A stretch of DNA of 64,000 nt from NCBI RefSeq assembly GCF_050942215.1, contig NZ_CP192056.1, positions 2,108,001 to 2,172,000 on the forward strand, in the 5' to 3' direction. Shown one piece after another: positions 26,995 through 38,854 of this stretch (positions are counted from its first letter, which is position 1; each line of letters begins with the position of its first letter). The DNA comes from Sphaerimonospora sp050942215 (GTDB lineage: Bacteria > Actinomycetota > Actinomycetes > Streptosporangiales > Streptosporangiaceae). The notes under the pieces were generated by a model. That model saw nothing but the letters and a program-made list of their open reading frames with translations. It had not been told where the DNA came from and made no database searches. The translations under genes and the position numbers were made by a program.

Positions 26995-27447
26995 TCAGCG
27001 GATGCAGACGACCTTGACGCCGAAGCCACCGGTCAGGCGCTCGATCACCAGCCACGCGCGGTCGGTGGTCATGATCGGTACGCCGTGGCGTTCCGCGATC
27101 GCGATCACCTGGGCGTCGGCGGTGGATAATGTGCTCACACCGCCCGCGGCTTTACGGTCCTGCTCCGTCCACTGCGCGCGTAGCCGGTAGGAGGAGTGCC
27201 GCAAGGCGGCGGCGCGCTGGGCGTCTGCTGTGGTCAGGGCCTCGTCGATGACCACGCCGAGGGCTGTCAGGTCGGCAGTGAGTTGAGCGGCGGTGCGGCG
27301 GTATCCGATCTGCTCGATGCGGCGGCACACCTCTGTTAGGGCGATCGTCGGCAGCACCGAGCCATCCAGCTCTGCCGTGACTTGGTCGGCTCCGCTCTCG
27401 CCGAGGACGAACGCGAGGACCGCGCCAGTGTCGAGAACGTGACTCAC
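26995..27447 (-). CDS. PIN-domain toxin (VapC type)
   Basis: 150-residue PIN ribonuclease, toxin of a type II toxin-antitoxin pair. Acidic residues are in place: VLDTGAVLAFV (Asp near the start), LTEVCRRIEQ (Glu), STADAQVIAIAERHG and the C-terminal MTTDRAW. GTG start overlaps the antitoxin stop by 4 nt, the usual VapBC order with antitoxin first. No fusion or truncation seen. Cleavage target (tRNA or rRNA) cannot be predicted. Confidence 0.88.
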   Translation of the reverse strand: MSHVLDTGAVLAFVLGESGADQVTAELDGSVLPTIALTEVCRRIEQIGYRRTAAQLTADLTALGVVIDEALTTADAQRAAALRHSSYRLRAQWTEQDRKAAGGVSTLSTADAQVIAIAERHGVPIMTTDRAWLVIERLTGGFGVKVVCIR

Positions 27448-27728
27448 GCAGCGCCGTCCCGCACATCGTCGTCTTCATCATCGGCCGCGTCCTCCCGGTC
27501 CCACTCAGAAAGTGGCCAGCCGCCCGCCGGAGCGGGGGGCACCGCGTCCCGGATACGCCGGATCACTGCCTCCCTGGTGGTCAGCGTGACTTCTCCGTCT
27601 CCGCTGGCGGTGATGACCAGCTCTGCCCCATCGGGGATTCCCGCGGCCTGTCGGATGTCCACGGGAACGGTCAGACGACCTTTGTCGCTCATGCGCACGC
27701 AGCGCGTACGCTGTGGCCTGGTGTCCAT
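27444..27728 (-). CDS. AbrB/MazE-type antitoxin
   Basis: 94-residue antitoxin with a SpoVT/AbrB DNA-binding swapped-hairpin domain (RMSDKGRLTVPVDIRQAAGI, then GAELVITASGDGEVTL) and an acidic C-terminal tail (WDREDAADDEDDDVRDG) suited to neutralise the toxin. ATG at 27728 fits the domain start; the longer open frame upstream is not supported. It overlaps the PIN gene by 4 nt and presumably represses the pair's promoter in the 75-bp gap shared with the divergent XRE gene. Confidence 0.87.
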   Translation of the reverse strand: MDTRPQRTRCVRMSDKGRLTVPVDIRQAAGIPDGAELVITASGDGEVTLTTREAVIRRIRDAVPPAPAGGWPLSEWDREDAADDEDDDVRDGAA

Positions 27729-27803
27729 ACCAGCAAGCCTAGTCACTGAATCGGATGTGTGACACTCCCCATCTATCCTGGTCGCATTGAAGGAGGAGGG
27801 ACG

Positions 27804-28136
27804 TTGAGCAGCGGATACTCCAAGTGGACTGACGTCAAGGCAAAGGCGCGGGCGCTCGATCCGCGCTCGGACGCGGAGCGGGAGGCAGGGCAAGAGGCTG
27901 CCCGTCAGCGCCGGGAGGCGTATGTGCGCGGCCATCAGCTTGCCGAGATGCGCAAGGCGGCTGGAGCCACTCAGGTGGAGCTCGCCGAGGCTCTTGGTGT
28001 GACCCAGGCTCGGATCTCCAAAATTGAAAATGGCGAGGTGTCCGGCATCGATGTCGTACGTGCCTATGTCATGGCGCTCGGAGGAACGGTCGATCTCGTC
28101 GCGACCTTGGGTGATCGCACCTGGAAAGTCGCCTAG
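27804..28136 (+). CDS. XRE antitoxin-like protein (HigA-like), no partner toxin seen
   Basis: 110-residue protein; TTG start at 27804 chosen for the excellent AAGGAGGAGGG three bases upstream. N-terminal KWTDVKAKARALDP resembles the segment before the HTH in RelB/HigA-type antitoxins. HTH at about residues 58-90 (QVELAEALGVTQARISKIENG), ending GTVDLVATLGDRTWKVA. Such genes normally follow a RelE-like toxin, but none precedes it here: the upstream gene is the divergent AbrB antitoxin. So it is an orphan, or a regulator of the neighbouring PIN pair. Convergent with hsdR. Confidence 0.82.
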   Translation: MSSGYSKWTDVKAKARALDPRSDAEREAGQEAARQRREAYVRGHQLAEMRKAAGATQVELAEALGVTQARISKIENGEVSGIDVVRAYVMALGGTVDLVATLGDRTWKVA

Positions 28137-28244
28137 CAGAGCTTCGTTTCACATCCAACGTGTCGGCGTTCTCGGCTGCCTCGGTCTCTTCCTGTTCGAT
28201 CTCGGCGCGGATGGCCGCGTGCCGGGCTCGTCGGCTGGGTCCTC

Positions 28245-31501
<3,257 letters not shown>

Positions 31502-31505
<4 letters not shown>

Positions 31506-32731
31506 ATCACGTCCTCGACAATCTTCTCCGCATCCCTGATACGCAGCCGCCCCGACATAAGCTGAGGAAGGAGAGTATCCCGAAGCGCGGCAAGTACGGC
31601 GGACTCGGCCATTGCTTGATCTGCCTGCTCTTCGAGCGAGTCGAGCTTCTCGCGTAGCTCGTGCTGACGGTCAGGATTAGGCAGGGCGATTTCCAGGGCG
31701 CCCAATTGGGCACGGCTGAGTTCGGTCTGCCCGGTGCTGCCCTCACCCAAGGCTTCGATCTCAGTCTGCGCCCGCAGCATGGCAAACCCCGCACAGACGG
31801 GATCCACCTTGGTGGGATCGAACCGGACGATAGCGATATGCGAGTCGACGGTTGCATCAATGTCGCAAGTCCATCGGGCGACCCGGCCGAGCGTCCCTAC
31901 ACCTGTGGAGTTCACCAGGACGTCATTGGCTTGGAGTAGCTTCGGAACTTTGACTTTCTCCCGAAGCGTCAGCCGTGAGGGTTTAAGATTAACTCGCCCG
32001 TCGCGGACGCACTTCTGGTTGAGCACGATGAGGTCATCAGGCGACTCTGAATATTTTGGAGTAACCCCACGAGTCAGCGTGCTGACGATAGATTCCACAG
32101 CTGTTTCGAGAGGGTCCTCATCAAGGAGCGCCTGGGCGAACAAAGCCAAGCCCAGTTCGCGAGACGTGGCTGCGATGCGCTCGTTGACGGCGATCTTGTC
32201 GTCCAGTGTGCTGAGCACGGTGGCGACAGCTTGCTGTTCACCAAGCGGTGGGTGTGGAACCTTGAAAGATTTGACCGTCGCCACAGGTTGGACGAGGCCA
32301 GGTACACCTACCGTCGACACGTGCTGTAGGATTTCACGCTGCCCTGCAGGAGAAAGAAGCCAGTAATAATAGAACTCGGGAAGAGCACGGCTGGCATCGA
32401 GGCGTGCCTTAACCTGGCTCGTCGAGAGCACATAGCGCTCATGTTTCGGGGATCGGGGAATCATCGACACTTGGCCGATAGTGCCGCGATGAGTTATTAC
32501 CAAATCACCCGGAGTTAAGTTTGCGCCAGGGAGTGAATCTGCTTTCTCTGGAGTGATGAAAACGAAGTCATCGTCATGGAAACGCCCAGCCCCAAGATTT
32601 ACCCCACGCACAAGCGGAACACCGGTTGAGACATAATCCTCTTTGGTGTATGCCGACCCGTACGGCTTGGAGAAGGAACTTTTCTCCTTCGCTGCAAGCT
32701 CCTCGAAACGGACTAGGGGCCACTCAGCCAT
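31502..32731 (-). CDS. hsdS: Type I specificity subunit (HsdS)
   Basis: DNA-recognition subunit, 409 residues in two half-sites. First target-recognition domain about residues 1-155, conserved helix near 160-210 (HPPLGEQQAVATVLSTLDDKIAVN); second domain about 210-345 followed by the second conserved helix (NPDRQHELREKLDSLEEQADQA) and LPQLMSGRLRI. The ATG at 32731 follows GGGGAGAATCA. Local G+C falls to about 50% (32041-32100), far below neighbours, as often seen for horizontally shuffled recognition domains. It overlaps hsdR by 4 nt and the hsdM-tail mini-ORF by 8 nt. Confidence 0.93.
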
Positions 32732-32852
32732 TGATTCTCCCCAACTGGTCACGGACCGTCTTGGCCAAGTTGTCGGATTTGTCGAAGAGGTCGTACGGCT
32801 CCTTGATCAACATGGCGATCACTGCGATGTCGGCCGGATGCGGTTCGGTCAT
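32724..32852 (-). pseudogene. Duplicated 3' end of hsdM (42 codons)
   Basis: A 42-residue open frame whose last part, YDLFDKSDNLAKTVRDQLG, nearly repeats the end of HsdM (YELFDKSDELAKTVREQLG). The nucleotide match runs over about 85-90 bp, including the GGGGAG-like ribosome-binding site and the 8-nt overlap of stop and next ATG (hsdM with rhuM, this copy with hsdS). Its ATG overlaps the rhuM stop by 4 nt, so it may still be translated. It is best read as the original hsdM end, or a duplicate, left when a rhuM cassette entered between hsdM and hsdS. Seen directly; the history is inferred. Confidence 0.8.
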
Positions 32853-33910
32853 CGATTCTCCTCCAAGTCTTCAGCAGCTGCCTCGAGTTCGCCGAGGGCG
32901 TCGAGGTGGCCTTCGGCCTGGGCGAGTTCCCGCATTTCACCCGCGGCCTCGGCATCGGCTCGGGCGGCCTCCAGGGCCTGTCGCTGAGTGTCGAAGTCGG
33001 TGAAGCGGTCACGAGAGATGGCCTCGGCCGCCTCGCGGGAGACCCTCCCGGCTCCGGGCAGGACCTTGAAGTCGTTCATGGCGATGAAGTTGTCGGCGGC
33101 CGCCACCCATTGCGCCATGGTGATCTGCTGACGTCGACGCGCCCGCAACTCCGCGAAGTCGAGGAACTGGGTGGTCAGCATGTTGAGCATGCCGATCTCG
33201 TCGGAGTCCAGGTAGTTCTTGGCCACGGTCACGTCCGTCCTGCGGACTCGCGAGCCCTTCCAGGTCTTCAGGCCCATGTTCGGCTTTCCGGGGTCGGCCC
33301 GATCAACGATCAACTCGGCGGCGGTCTGGCCTGCCACCGCGTAGATCAGCTTGTTCTGGATGGTGGCGAAGAAGGTGCGGGCGGTCTCGGAACCTGGGTC
33401 GTAGTCCGCGCTGGTGGCCGCGAACACGTCGCGGACCTTCTGATAGAAGCGCTTCTCCGAGGCGCGGATCTCACGGATCCGCTCCAGCAGCTCGTCGAAA
33501 TAGTCGAAACCACCAGGATCCTTCAGCCGTTCGTCATTGAGGACGAAACCCTTGACCAGATATTCACGCAGGGTCGTGTTGGCCCACTGACGGAACTGGA
33601 TGCCGCGCGGCGAACGTACCCGATAGCCGACGGCCAGGATCATGTCGAGGTTGTAGACAAGCACTTCCCGCCGGACCTGCCGTGAGCCTTCCTGGCGAAC
33701 TATTTCCTGAGAGGAAATAGTTGCCTCGGTCAGCTCGCCGTCGTCGAGAATCGACGTGATGTGCTTGTTGATGTTGGGGATTCCAGTGTCGAACAGCTCG
33801 GCCATCTGCGCCTGGGTCAGCCACACCGTGCCGCCCACGGCGCGCATCTGGATCTGGTCGCGTCCGTCCTCGGTCCTGTAGAGGATCAGTTCGCCGGCAG
33901 GCTCAGACAT
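32849..33910 (-). CDS. RhuM-family protein inside the type I operon
   Basis: 353-residue cytosolic protein of the virulence RhuM family, named from Salmonella and often found in type I restriction loci; biochemical role unknown. N-terminal part: VGGTVWLTQAQMAELFDT, IPNINKHITSILDDGEL, and VYNLDMILAVGYRVRSPRG with FRQWANTTLREYLVKGFVLN, reminiscent of phage Bro/KilA-type DNA-binding modules. C-terminal part ends in a charged helical tail. ATG at 33910 overlaps the hsdM stop by 8 nt; its own stop overlaps the hsdM-tail copy by 4 nt. A cassette inserted between hsdM and hsdS. Confidence 0.88.
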   Translation of the reverse strand: MSEPAGELILYRTEDGRDQIQMRAVGGTVWLTQAQMAELFDTGIPNINKHITSILDDGELTEATISSQEIVRQEGSRQVRREVLVYNLDMILAVGYRVRSPRGIQFRQWANTTLREYLVKGFVLNDERLKDPGGFDYFDELLERIREIRASEKRFYQKVRDVFAATSADYDPGSETARTFFATIQNKLIYAVAGQTAAELIVDRADPGKPNMGLKTWKGSRVRRTDVTVAKNYLDSDEIGMLNMLTTQFLDFAELRARRRQQITMAQWVAAADNFIAMNDFKVLPGAGRVSREAAEAISRDRFTDFDTQRQALEAARADAEAAGEMRELAQAEGHLDALGELEAAAEDLEENR

Positions 33911-35519
33911 CGATCCTCCCCAACTGCTCGCGGACCGTCTTGGCCAGCTCGTCCGACTTGTCGAAGAGCTCATACAGCTCCTCCGTCAGCGTGGCGATCT
34001 TCTCCGCGACCGCCTCGGCGTCCTCCTCCTCGGTCTCGGCCGCGCCGACGTACCGGCCCGGCGTGAGCACATAACCGTGTGATCGGACCGTCTCCAGGTC
34101 GGCGGAGAAGCAGAATCCCGCCTCGTCGGCGTACGTGCGCCCGGCCTCGCGGGCAGAGGTGGTCCCCCGCCAGGCGTGATAGGCACCCGAGATCTTGGCG
34201 ATGTCGGCATCGGTCAGGACGCGCTCGGTCCGGTCGACCATCTCACCCATGTCGCGGGCGTCGATGAAGAGCACCTCGCCCCGCCGGTCGGTCAGCCGCT
34301 TGCCGCCCTGCGGGGTCTTGTCCTTGGCGAGGAACCACAGGCAGGCCGGGATCTGCGTGGTGCGGAACAACTGCGACGGCAACGCGATCATGCAGGCGAC
34401 GAGGTCGGCCTCGACCAGTGCCTTGCGGATCTCGCCCTCGCCGCTCTGCTGGGAGCTCATCGAGCCGTTGGCCAGGACCACGCCCGCCGTGCCGCGTTCG
34501 CCCAGCTTGCTGATGATGTGCTGGAGCCAGGCGTAGTTGGCGTTGTTCTTCGGCGGCACGCCGTACTTCCACCTGGGGTCGTACTCGTTGCGCGCCCAGT
34601 CCTTGATGTTGAACGGCGGGTTGGCCAGGACGAAGTCGGCCTTGAGATCGGGGTGCCTGTCGTCGGCGAAGGTGTCGCCCCAGCGGGCGGCGAGGTTGCC
34701 GTCGATGCCGTGGATGGCGAGGTTCATCTTGCCCAGTCGCCAGGTCCGCTCGTTGAGCTCCTGGCCGAACACCGAGATGTCCGACTTGTTGCCCGCGTGG
34801 GCCTCGATGAACTTGCCGGCCTGGACGAACATGCCGCCCGAGCCGCAGCACGGGTCGTACACCCTCCCCTCGTACGGCTCCAGCACCTCCACCAGCAGCT
34901 GGACGACGCTACGGGGCGTGTAGAACTCGCCGCCGCGCTTGCCCTCGGCACGGGCGAAGTTGCCGAGGAAGTACTCGTAGACCTCGCCCAGCACGTCCTG
35001 TGCCGGCTTGTCGCCGTCTCCGGAGAAGCGGGCGTCGCTGATGAGGTCGACCAGCCCGGCGAGGACCTTCTGGTCCACCCGGTCCTGGTTGAAGATCTTC
35101 GGCAGGACGCCGGTCAGCGCGGCGTTCTCCCGCATGATCGCGTCCATCGCGTCGTCCAGCAGGCGGCCCACGCCCTGGCTCTTGGCATGCGCCGCGATCC
35201 ATGACCAGCGCGCCTCCTCGGGGACCCAGAAGACGTTGTGGCCGGTGTATTCGTCCCGGTCCTCCAGGAAATCCTCCTGGCGCTCCTCGGCGATGCCCTC
35301 CTCGGCCAGTTCCTTGGCCAGCGCGGTGCGGCGCTCCTCGAAGGCGTCGGAGACGTACTTGAGGAAGATCAGGCCGAGGACGAACTCCTTGTACTGCGCG
35401 GCGTCCAGGGATCCGCGGAGCTTGTCGGCCGTTTTCCACAGGATGTCGCGGATCTCCTTCGCGCTGGAGGCGCTGAACAGCTCCGCCTGGCCGCCGGCAG
35501 ATCTCTTGGCAGGGGGCAT
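33903..35519 (-). CDS. hsdM: Type I modification methyltransferase (HsdM)
   Basis: N6-adenine methylase of the type I system, 538 residues. Helical N-terminus (ELFSASSAKEIRDILWKTAD) followed by the catalytic domain: SAM motif VYDPCCGSGGMFVQAG and catalytic DFVLANPPFNIKDW (NPPF), with DISVFGQELNERT between. All catalytic residues are intact, unlike the upstream gene. ATG at 35519 follows GAAGGAG. The last 30 residues (EELYELFDKSDELAKTV) are repeated in the mini-ORF at 32724-32852. Second gene of the operon, 16 bp after the degenerate methylase gene. Confidence 0.95.
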   Translation of the reverse strand: MPPAKRSAGGQAELFSASSAKEIRDILWKTADKLRGSLDAAQYKEFVLGLIFLKYVSDAFEERRTALAKELAEEGIAEERQEDFLEDRDEYTGHNVFWVPEEARWSWIAAHAKSQGVGRLLDDAMDAIMRENAALTGVLPKIFNQDRVDQKVLAGLVDLISDARFSGDGDKPAQDVLGEVYEYFLGNFARAEGKRGGEFYTPRSVVQLLVEVLEPYEGRVYDPCCGSGGMFVQAGKFIEAHAGNKSDISVFGQELNERTWRLGKMNLAIHGIDGNLAARWGDTFADDRHPDLKADFVLANPPFNIKDWARNEYDPRWKYGVPPKNNANYAWLQHIISKLGERGTAGVVLANGSMSSQQSGEGEIRKALVEADLVACMIALPSQLFRTTQIPACLWFLAKDKTPQGGKRLTDRRGEVLFIDARDMGEMVDRTERVLTDADIAKISGAYHAWRGTTSAREAGRTYADEAGFCFSADLETVRSHGYVLTPGRYVGAAETEEEDAEAVAEKIATLTEELYELFDKSDELAKTVREQLGRIDV

Positions 35520-35535
35520 CGGGTGGATATCTCCT

Positions 35536-37626
35536 TCAGTTGATTTCGTTGGGGGGGAGGAGCGTGAGCGTGCCATCGGCGAGGCCGGCGGCGGTCAGCC
35601 GCGCCAACTCGTCCAGGGCGGTCGTCTGCGCCCGCAAGAGTGCGTCGCGCCGCCCGATCTCGGCGAGCAGGGTGTCATATCTGTCCGCCTCGTCGGGGGA
35701 GAGGTCGGGGATGAGTAGGTCTTCGAAGCGCCGGGAGGCCCGTACGGCTCCGCTGACGCGGCCGTGTTCAGCGGCGGCGGCCCGCAGCAGCGCCGCCAGC
35801 ACCCTGGGCCGCACCGGACGCTCGGCATCGGGCCGAACCCGCAGGATGCGTGCCGGATAGGTGACCACGGAGAGCCCTTCCTCATCGACGTACGCCCCGA
35901 ACTCGGGACTGCTCGTAACGATGACGTCGCCGGGCCGGGTGAAGTTGGCATGCTCGTACTCGGTGATGAACACCAGGCGGTCGATCCGCCGACCCCCGAC
36001 CGGCGCACTGCCGACGACCTCGGCCGAGGTGAGCACCGGGTAGTCGCCATCGGGGGCGAGGTGCTGGGGCGCGATGCGGTGACCGGGCAGGCGGCGAAGC
36101 CGGCGTTCCTCGAGCATCCGCCCGACCGTCGTGCGCCGCACCGGTCGATCCTCCGGCCGCAGAACGGCACGCGTACGCAGCTCAGCCTGACTGTCGATGT
36201 CTCTGCGGGTCTGTTCGACCAGCTCGCTCAGGTGGATCTCCAACTGGGAGATGTGCGCGGGACGCTCGACGACGGCATGGGTGTAACGGCTCTCGTACGG
36301 CCGGTGCTGGGGGGTGAAGGCCGTCCCGGGCCGGTCGTCGAGCACCTTGACCGGCAGGATCACCCCGTGCCGCGGCGTGTGCCTGGAGTCCTCCTGCCAG
36401 CCCGCCGTCCGGAAGATGTGCACATCCTCCACGAGCGCGTCGAGCGTCCGCTCAGTGAGCGTTCGGGCGGACAGATCCGCGAGCAGGACCATGCCGCGTC
36501 GCTCCGCCGCCGGGGTGCGCGTGAGCACCCATACGGCGGTCCGGTAGCCGGGACGGTACGGAAACGCACCGTCGGGGAGGCTGATCGCCGCCTTGAGCAG
36601 GCCGTCCGTGAGGAATGATCTGCGCAGCCGGTCGGCGTCGCTCAGCGGGGTGAGTGGGCGGATCAGAGCGTCGGCCGGGCCGAGGACGACCGCGGTGCGG
36701 CCAGCGCCGAGCAGGTCGGTGAACGCCTGGACCCGCTCAAGCACGGTCAGCGCGCTGCGGGTCTCGGCGGGCTCGTACGGCAGCGCACACAGCACGATGT
36801 CGGGGTCGCCCCAATTCTCCACATCGGGTTCCGGCCCCTCGGTCACGTTCAGCTGGAACTCATAGACCTCGTGTACGAGCATCCGGCGACGCACCAGGCG
36901 GACGAAGGCCGGGTCGGGATCGGCGGCGAGGTAGGTGTGACCGGCGTCGGGAGCGGCCTGCGCGTGCAGGGCGGCGGGCAGGTCACCGCTGCGGGCGTAC
37001 GGCGTGGCGACGATCGCGCCCTCGTCCAGATCGGCGATGCCGCACAGCCGGGCGAGTGCGCCGGTGACCACAGGCGCGGGCTCGTCGGCCACCAGTTCGT
37101 GAGCGCCCAGGCGGCGGCGCGCGTCCAGCACCCAGTCGAAGGCCTCGGCCGGTGTGTAGGCGGCCTCGACCAGTTCGTCGGCGAGCGCGGCCAGAGCCGT
37201 ACCGATGCCTTCGGGGGTTTCGCGTAGTTCGGTGAGCAGGAACGTGTCTTCGGCGTCGAGGTGGGCGGCCCACCGAAGGAGGGACTCCCAACCGGTGCCG
37301 GAGAGCGGGGCGTCCTGCTGCTGCCGCAGGCAGATGAGTGTGGTGAGCGTGCCCACCAGGACGTGGGCGGGCAGACGGTCGCGCCGGCTCGCCAAGGTGT
37401 GCAGCGCGAGTTCCGCGCGGAGCTTCCGGGGCGTCGCGTTGCCGAGTCCAGTGGCCAGCAGCCAGGCGACCACCTCCCGGCCGTCGAAGAGCGGGCGGCC
37501 ATCCTCGGTCGTGACCGGCCTGGGGAAGGTGCCGGGGTGCCGACGAGCCCAGTTGGTGGGCACAGGCCGCTGTACTTCGGCCAACGCCGCGATCTCGGCA
37601 TAGGAGATCCGCAGGTCTTCGCGCAT
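35536..37626 (-). CDS. Degenerate HsdM-like methylase fused to a half-HsdS domain, with N-terminal HTH
   Basis: 696 residues, first gene of the restriction operon. About residues 1-60: a winged/MerR-like HTH (ISYAEIAALAEVQRPVPTNW, REVVAWL). About 60-430: an N6-methylase fold in which the SAM motif expected as DPxCGSGG reads ATPYARSGD and the NPPF tetrad reads ALPY (DIVLCALPYEPAET); downstream strands still align with HsdM (LKAAISLPDGAFPY versus ALPSQLF). About 480-690: one HsdS-like recognition half (HRIAPQHLAPDGDYPVLTSAE) and a coiled coil (DRYDTLLAEIGRRDALLRAQ). ATG at 37626 follows AAGGAGG. Probably inactive as a methylase; a DNA-binding regulator or specificity modulator is likelier. Confidence 0.75.
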   Translation of the reverse strand: MREDLRISYAEIAALAEVQRPVPTNWARRHPGTFPRPVTTEDGRPLFDGREVVAWLLATGLGNATPRKLRAELALHTLASRRDRLPAHVLVGTLTTLICLRQQQDAPLSGTGWESLLRWAAHLDAEDTFLLTELRETPEGIGTALAALADELVEAAYTPAEAFDWVLDARRRLGAHELVADEPAPVVTGALARLCGIADLDEGAIVATPYARSGDLPAALHAQAAPDAGHTYLAADPDPAFVRLVRRRMLVHEVYEFQLNVTEGPEPDVENWGDPDIVLCALPYEPAETRSALTVLERVQAFTDLLGAGRTAVVLGPADALIRPLTPLSDADRLRRSFLTDGLLKAAISLPDGAFPYRPGYRTAVWVLTRTPAAERRGMVLLADLSARTLTERTLDALVEDVHIFRTAGWQEDSRHTPRHGVILPVKVLDDRPGTAFTPQHRPYESRYTHAVVERPAHISQLEIHLSELVEQTRRDIDSQAELRTRAVLRPEDRPVRRTTVGRMLEERRLRRLPGHRIAPQHLAPDGDYPVLTSAEVVGSAPVGGRRIDRLVFITEYEHANFTRPGDVIVTSSPEFGAYVDEEGLSVVTYPARILRVRPDAERPVRPRVLAALLRAAAAEHGRVSGAVRASRRFEDLLIPDLSPDEADRYDTLLAEIGRRDALLRAQTTALDELARLTAAGLADGTLTLLPPNEIN

Positions 37627-37697
37627 CGACACCTCCTTCTTGTGGCAATGACGGATTCGACGTGATCAGCACCTTAGCGGTAAAGCCTGCCCCATGG

Positions 37698-37726
37698 ATC
37701 AGAAGTCTCTGATAACAGGGCTTATC
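37698..37726. promoter_or_regulatory. Overlapping palindromes upstream of the restriction operon
   Basis: ATCAGA-AGTC-TCTGAT (37698-37713) overlaps GATAACAGGGCTTATC (37711-37726), 72-100 bp upstream of the first ATG of the operon and 124-152 bp upstream of the divergent 55-residue gene. The second shares GATAAC-N5-TTATC with a perfect 16-bp palindrome upstream of rmuC (38960-38975). These are likely binding sites for a regulator of the island, possibly the HTH protein they precede. Confidence 0.55.
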
Positions 37727-37849
37727 AAGATGATTTGAGAGCACCTGCTCACCGTTCTGTCGCAGTCCTCCAACAGCCGCTGACGGGCTCGGCCAGTTCC
37801 GAGAGCTGCGAGCCCCGCTTGCTTCCCCGCTTGTGAGAGGACGACGACC

Positions 37850-38017
37850 ATGTCTCACCCCAACCCGAATCAGCCGTACGGCCCCCAGCCAGGCCGGACG
37901 GGTGAGCTCAGCGGGATCATCGCCAACGACAACATCACCGGCCCGGCCCGCGTGACCCTCAAGAAGGGCGAGTACTTCGAGACCAAGCGTTGCCAGCCCT
38001 GGAAGCGCGTTGGCTGA
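37850..38017 (+). CDS. Hypothetical 55-residue protein beside the restriction operon
   Basis: Not recognised. ATG preceded by GAGAGGACGACGACC. The product starts with a Pro/Asn/Gln-rich stretch (MSHPNPNQPYGPQPGRTGEL) and continues IIANDNITGPARVTLKKGEYFETK, ending in a short basic tail with one cysteine. Divergent from the restriction operon and convergent with the PIN toxin gene at 38093. The codon pattern and ribosome-binding site support a real gene, but there is no family match by eye. Confidence 0.5.
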   Translation: MSHPNPNQPYGPQPGRTGELSGIIANDNITGPARVTLKKGEYFETKRCQPWKRVG

Positions 38018-38092
38018 ACGACAGCCGGCATCCCAATTCGTGTACGTCCCCGGCCCGGGGCCTCGTACCGAATGGCACGCCCGGCCGCGTGT

Positions 38093-38539
38093 TCACACGA
38101 GGGTGAATCCGAGCGCTTCGGCGGCCTGAGCCTGAAAGCGATCGCGGCTGGCGAAGCCAAGCTTGTCTCCCTCTTCCTCCAGAAGAGGAACCGCGGCGAT
38201 CTCGGCCAAGGCAAGGTGAATCGCGTCGAGCGCACGCAACGCATGGGTGTAGACGATCTCGGTGGCGCGCCGTTCGACTACCTCGCGCGGAGCGGCGAGC
38301 AGTGTGACAGGACCGTCTTCGCCGAGGTCGGACGAGAGAACCGCGAGCGTTCCATCCAGATCCATCAGCCGTTGTGTGCGTTCCGCGCGCACCAGAACGC
38401 CGGTCACTTCAACCACCGTCAGCGTCCCTGTCACCAACAGGTGATCAGGATCTTCCAGCAGCTCACGAGCCCGGCCATGGCCGGGCTCGTCACGAAGGTA
38501 GGCACAGGCGAGGACGGAAGAGTCGACATAGGTGAGCAT
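38093..38539 (-). CDS. PIN-domain toxin (VapC type), second pair
   Basis: 148-residue PIN ribonuclease. Catalytic acids: TYVDSSVLACAYL (Asp6), VVEVTGVLVRAERT (Glu), LDAIHLALAE (Asp) and FASRDRFQAQAAEALG (Asp). The start ATG lies 8 bp after the antitoxin stop, in the usual VapB-VapC order. Different subfamily from the PIN protein at 26995. It sits between the restriction operon and rmuC. Confidence 0.88.
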   Translation of the reverse strand: MLTYVDSSVLACAYLRDEPGHGRARELLEDPDHLLVTGTLTVVEVTGVLVRAERTQRLMDLDGTLAVLSSDLGEDGPVTLLAAPREVVERRATEIVYTHALRALDAIHLALAEIAAVPLLEEEGDKLGFASRDRFQAQAAEALGFTLV

Positions 38540-38547
38540 GGCGGCGG

Positions 38548-38844
38548 TCAGCGACCTTCGGCCCAGAGCCGGTCAAGAATGGGGCCGATGCCCTCGGTCG
38601 TTTCCAGCACGCGCTCGCGCTCAGCGCTGGTCACCCGTGGTGCCTGGGACACACAACCTTCCGCGAGGACACCCAGGCGGCGCGCCCGGGCGCGCAGTTC
38701 GGCCCGAGCATCGAGCGCCTCATCGGCGACGCCTCTCGCGAGGATCTCTCCGGCGGTCGCGTTGATGGATCGGCCAGTGCGGTGAGCCCGGCGCGTGATG
38801 CGCCGATGCAGGTCGTCATCGATCCGGAGCAGCAGTTGTTTCAT
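38548..38844 (-). CDS. Antitoxin of the second PIN pair (RHH type)
   Basis: 98-residue protein with an N-terminal ribbon-helix-helix (MKQLLLRIDDDLHRRITRRAHRTGRSINA in outline: beta strand, then two helices) that binds DNA, and a C-terminal part that would wrap the toxin. Typical FitA/VapB length. ATG at 38844 lies directly beside a three-half-site operator (38855-38885). It precedes the PIN gene by 8 bp. Confidence 0.85.
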   Translation of the reverse strand: MKQLLLRIDDDLHRRITRRAHRTGRSINATAGEILARGVADEALDARAELRARARRLGVLAEGCVSQAPRVTSAERERVLETTEGIGPILDRLWAEGR

Positions 38845-38854
38845 CGTTCGATGC

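Noticed and set aside
35536..37626. Functional HsdM as simple annotation
   Set aside because: Both catalytic motifs of N6-methylases are missing, whereas the next gene has them intact.
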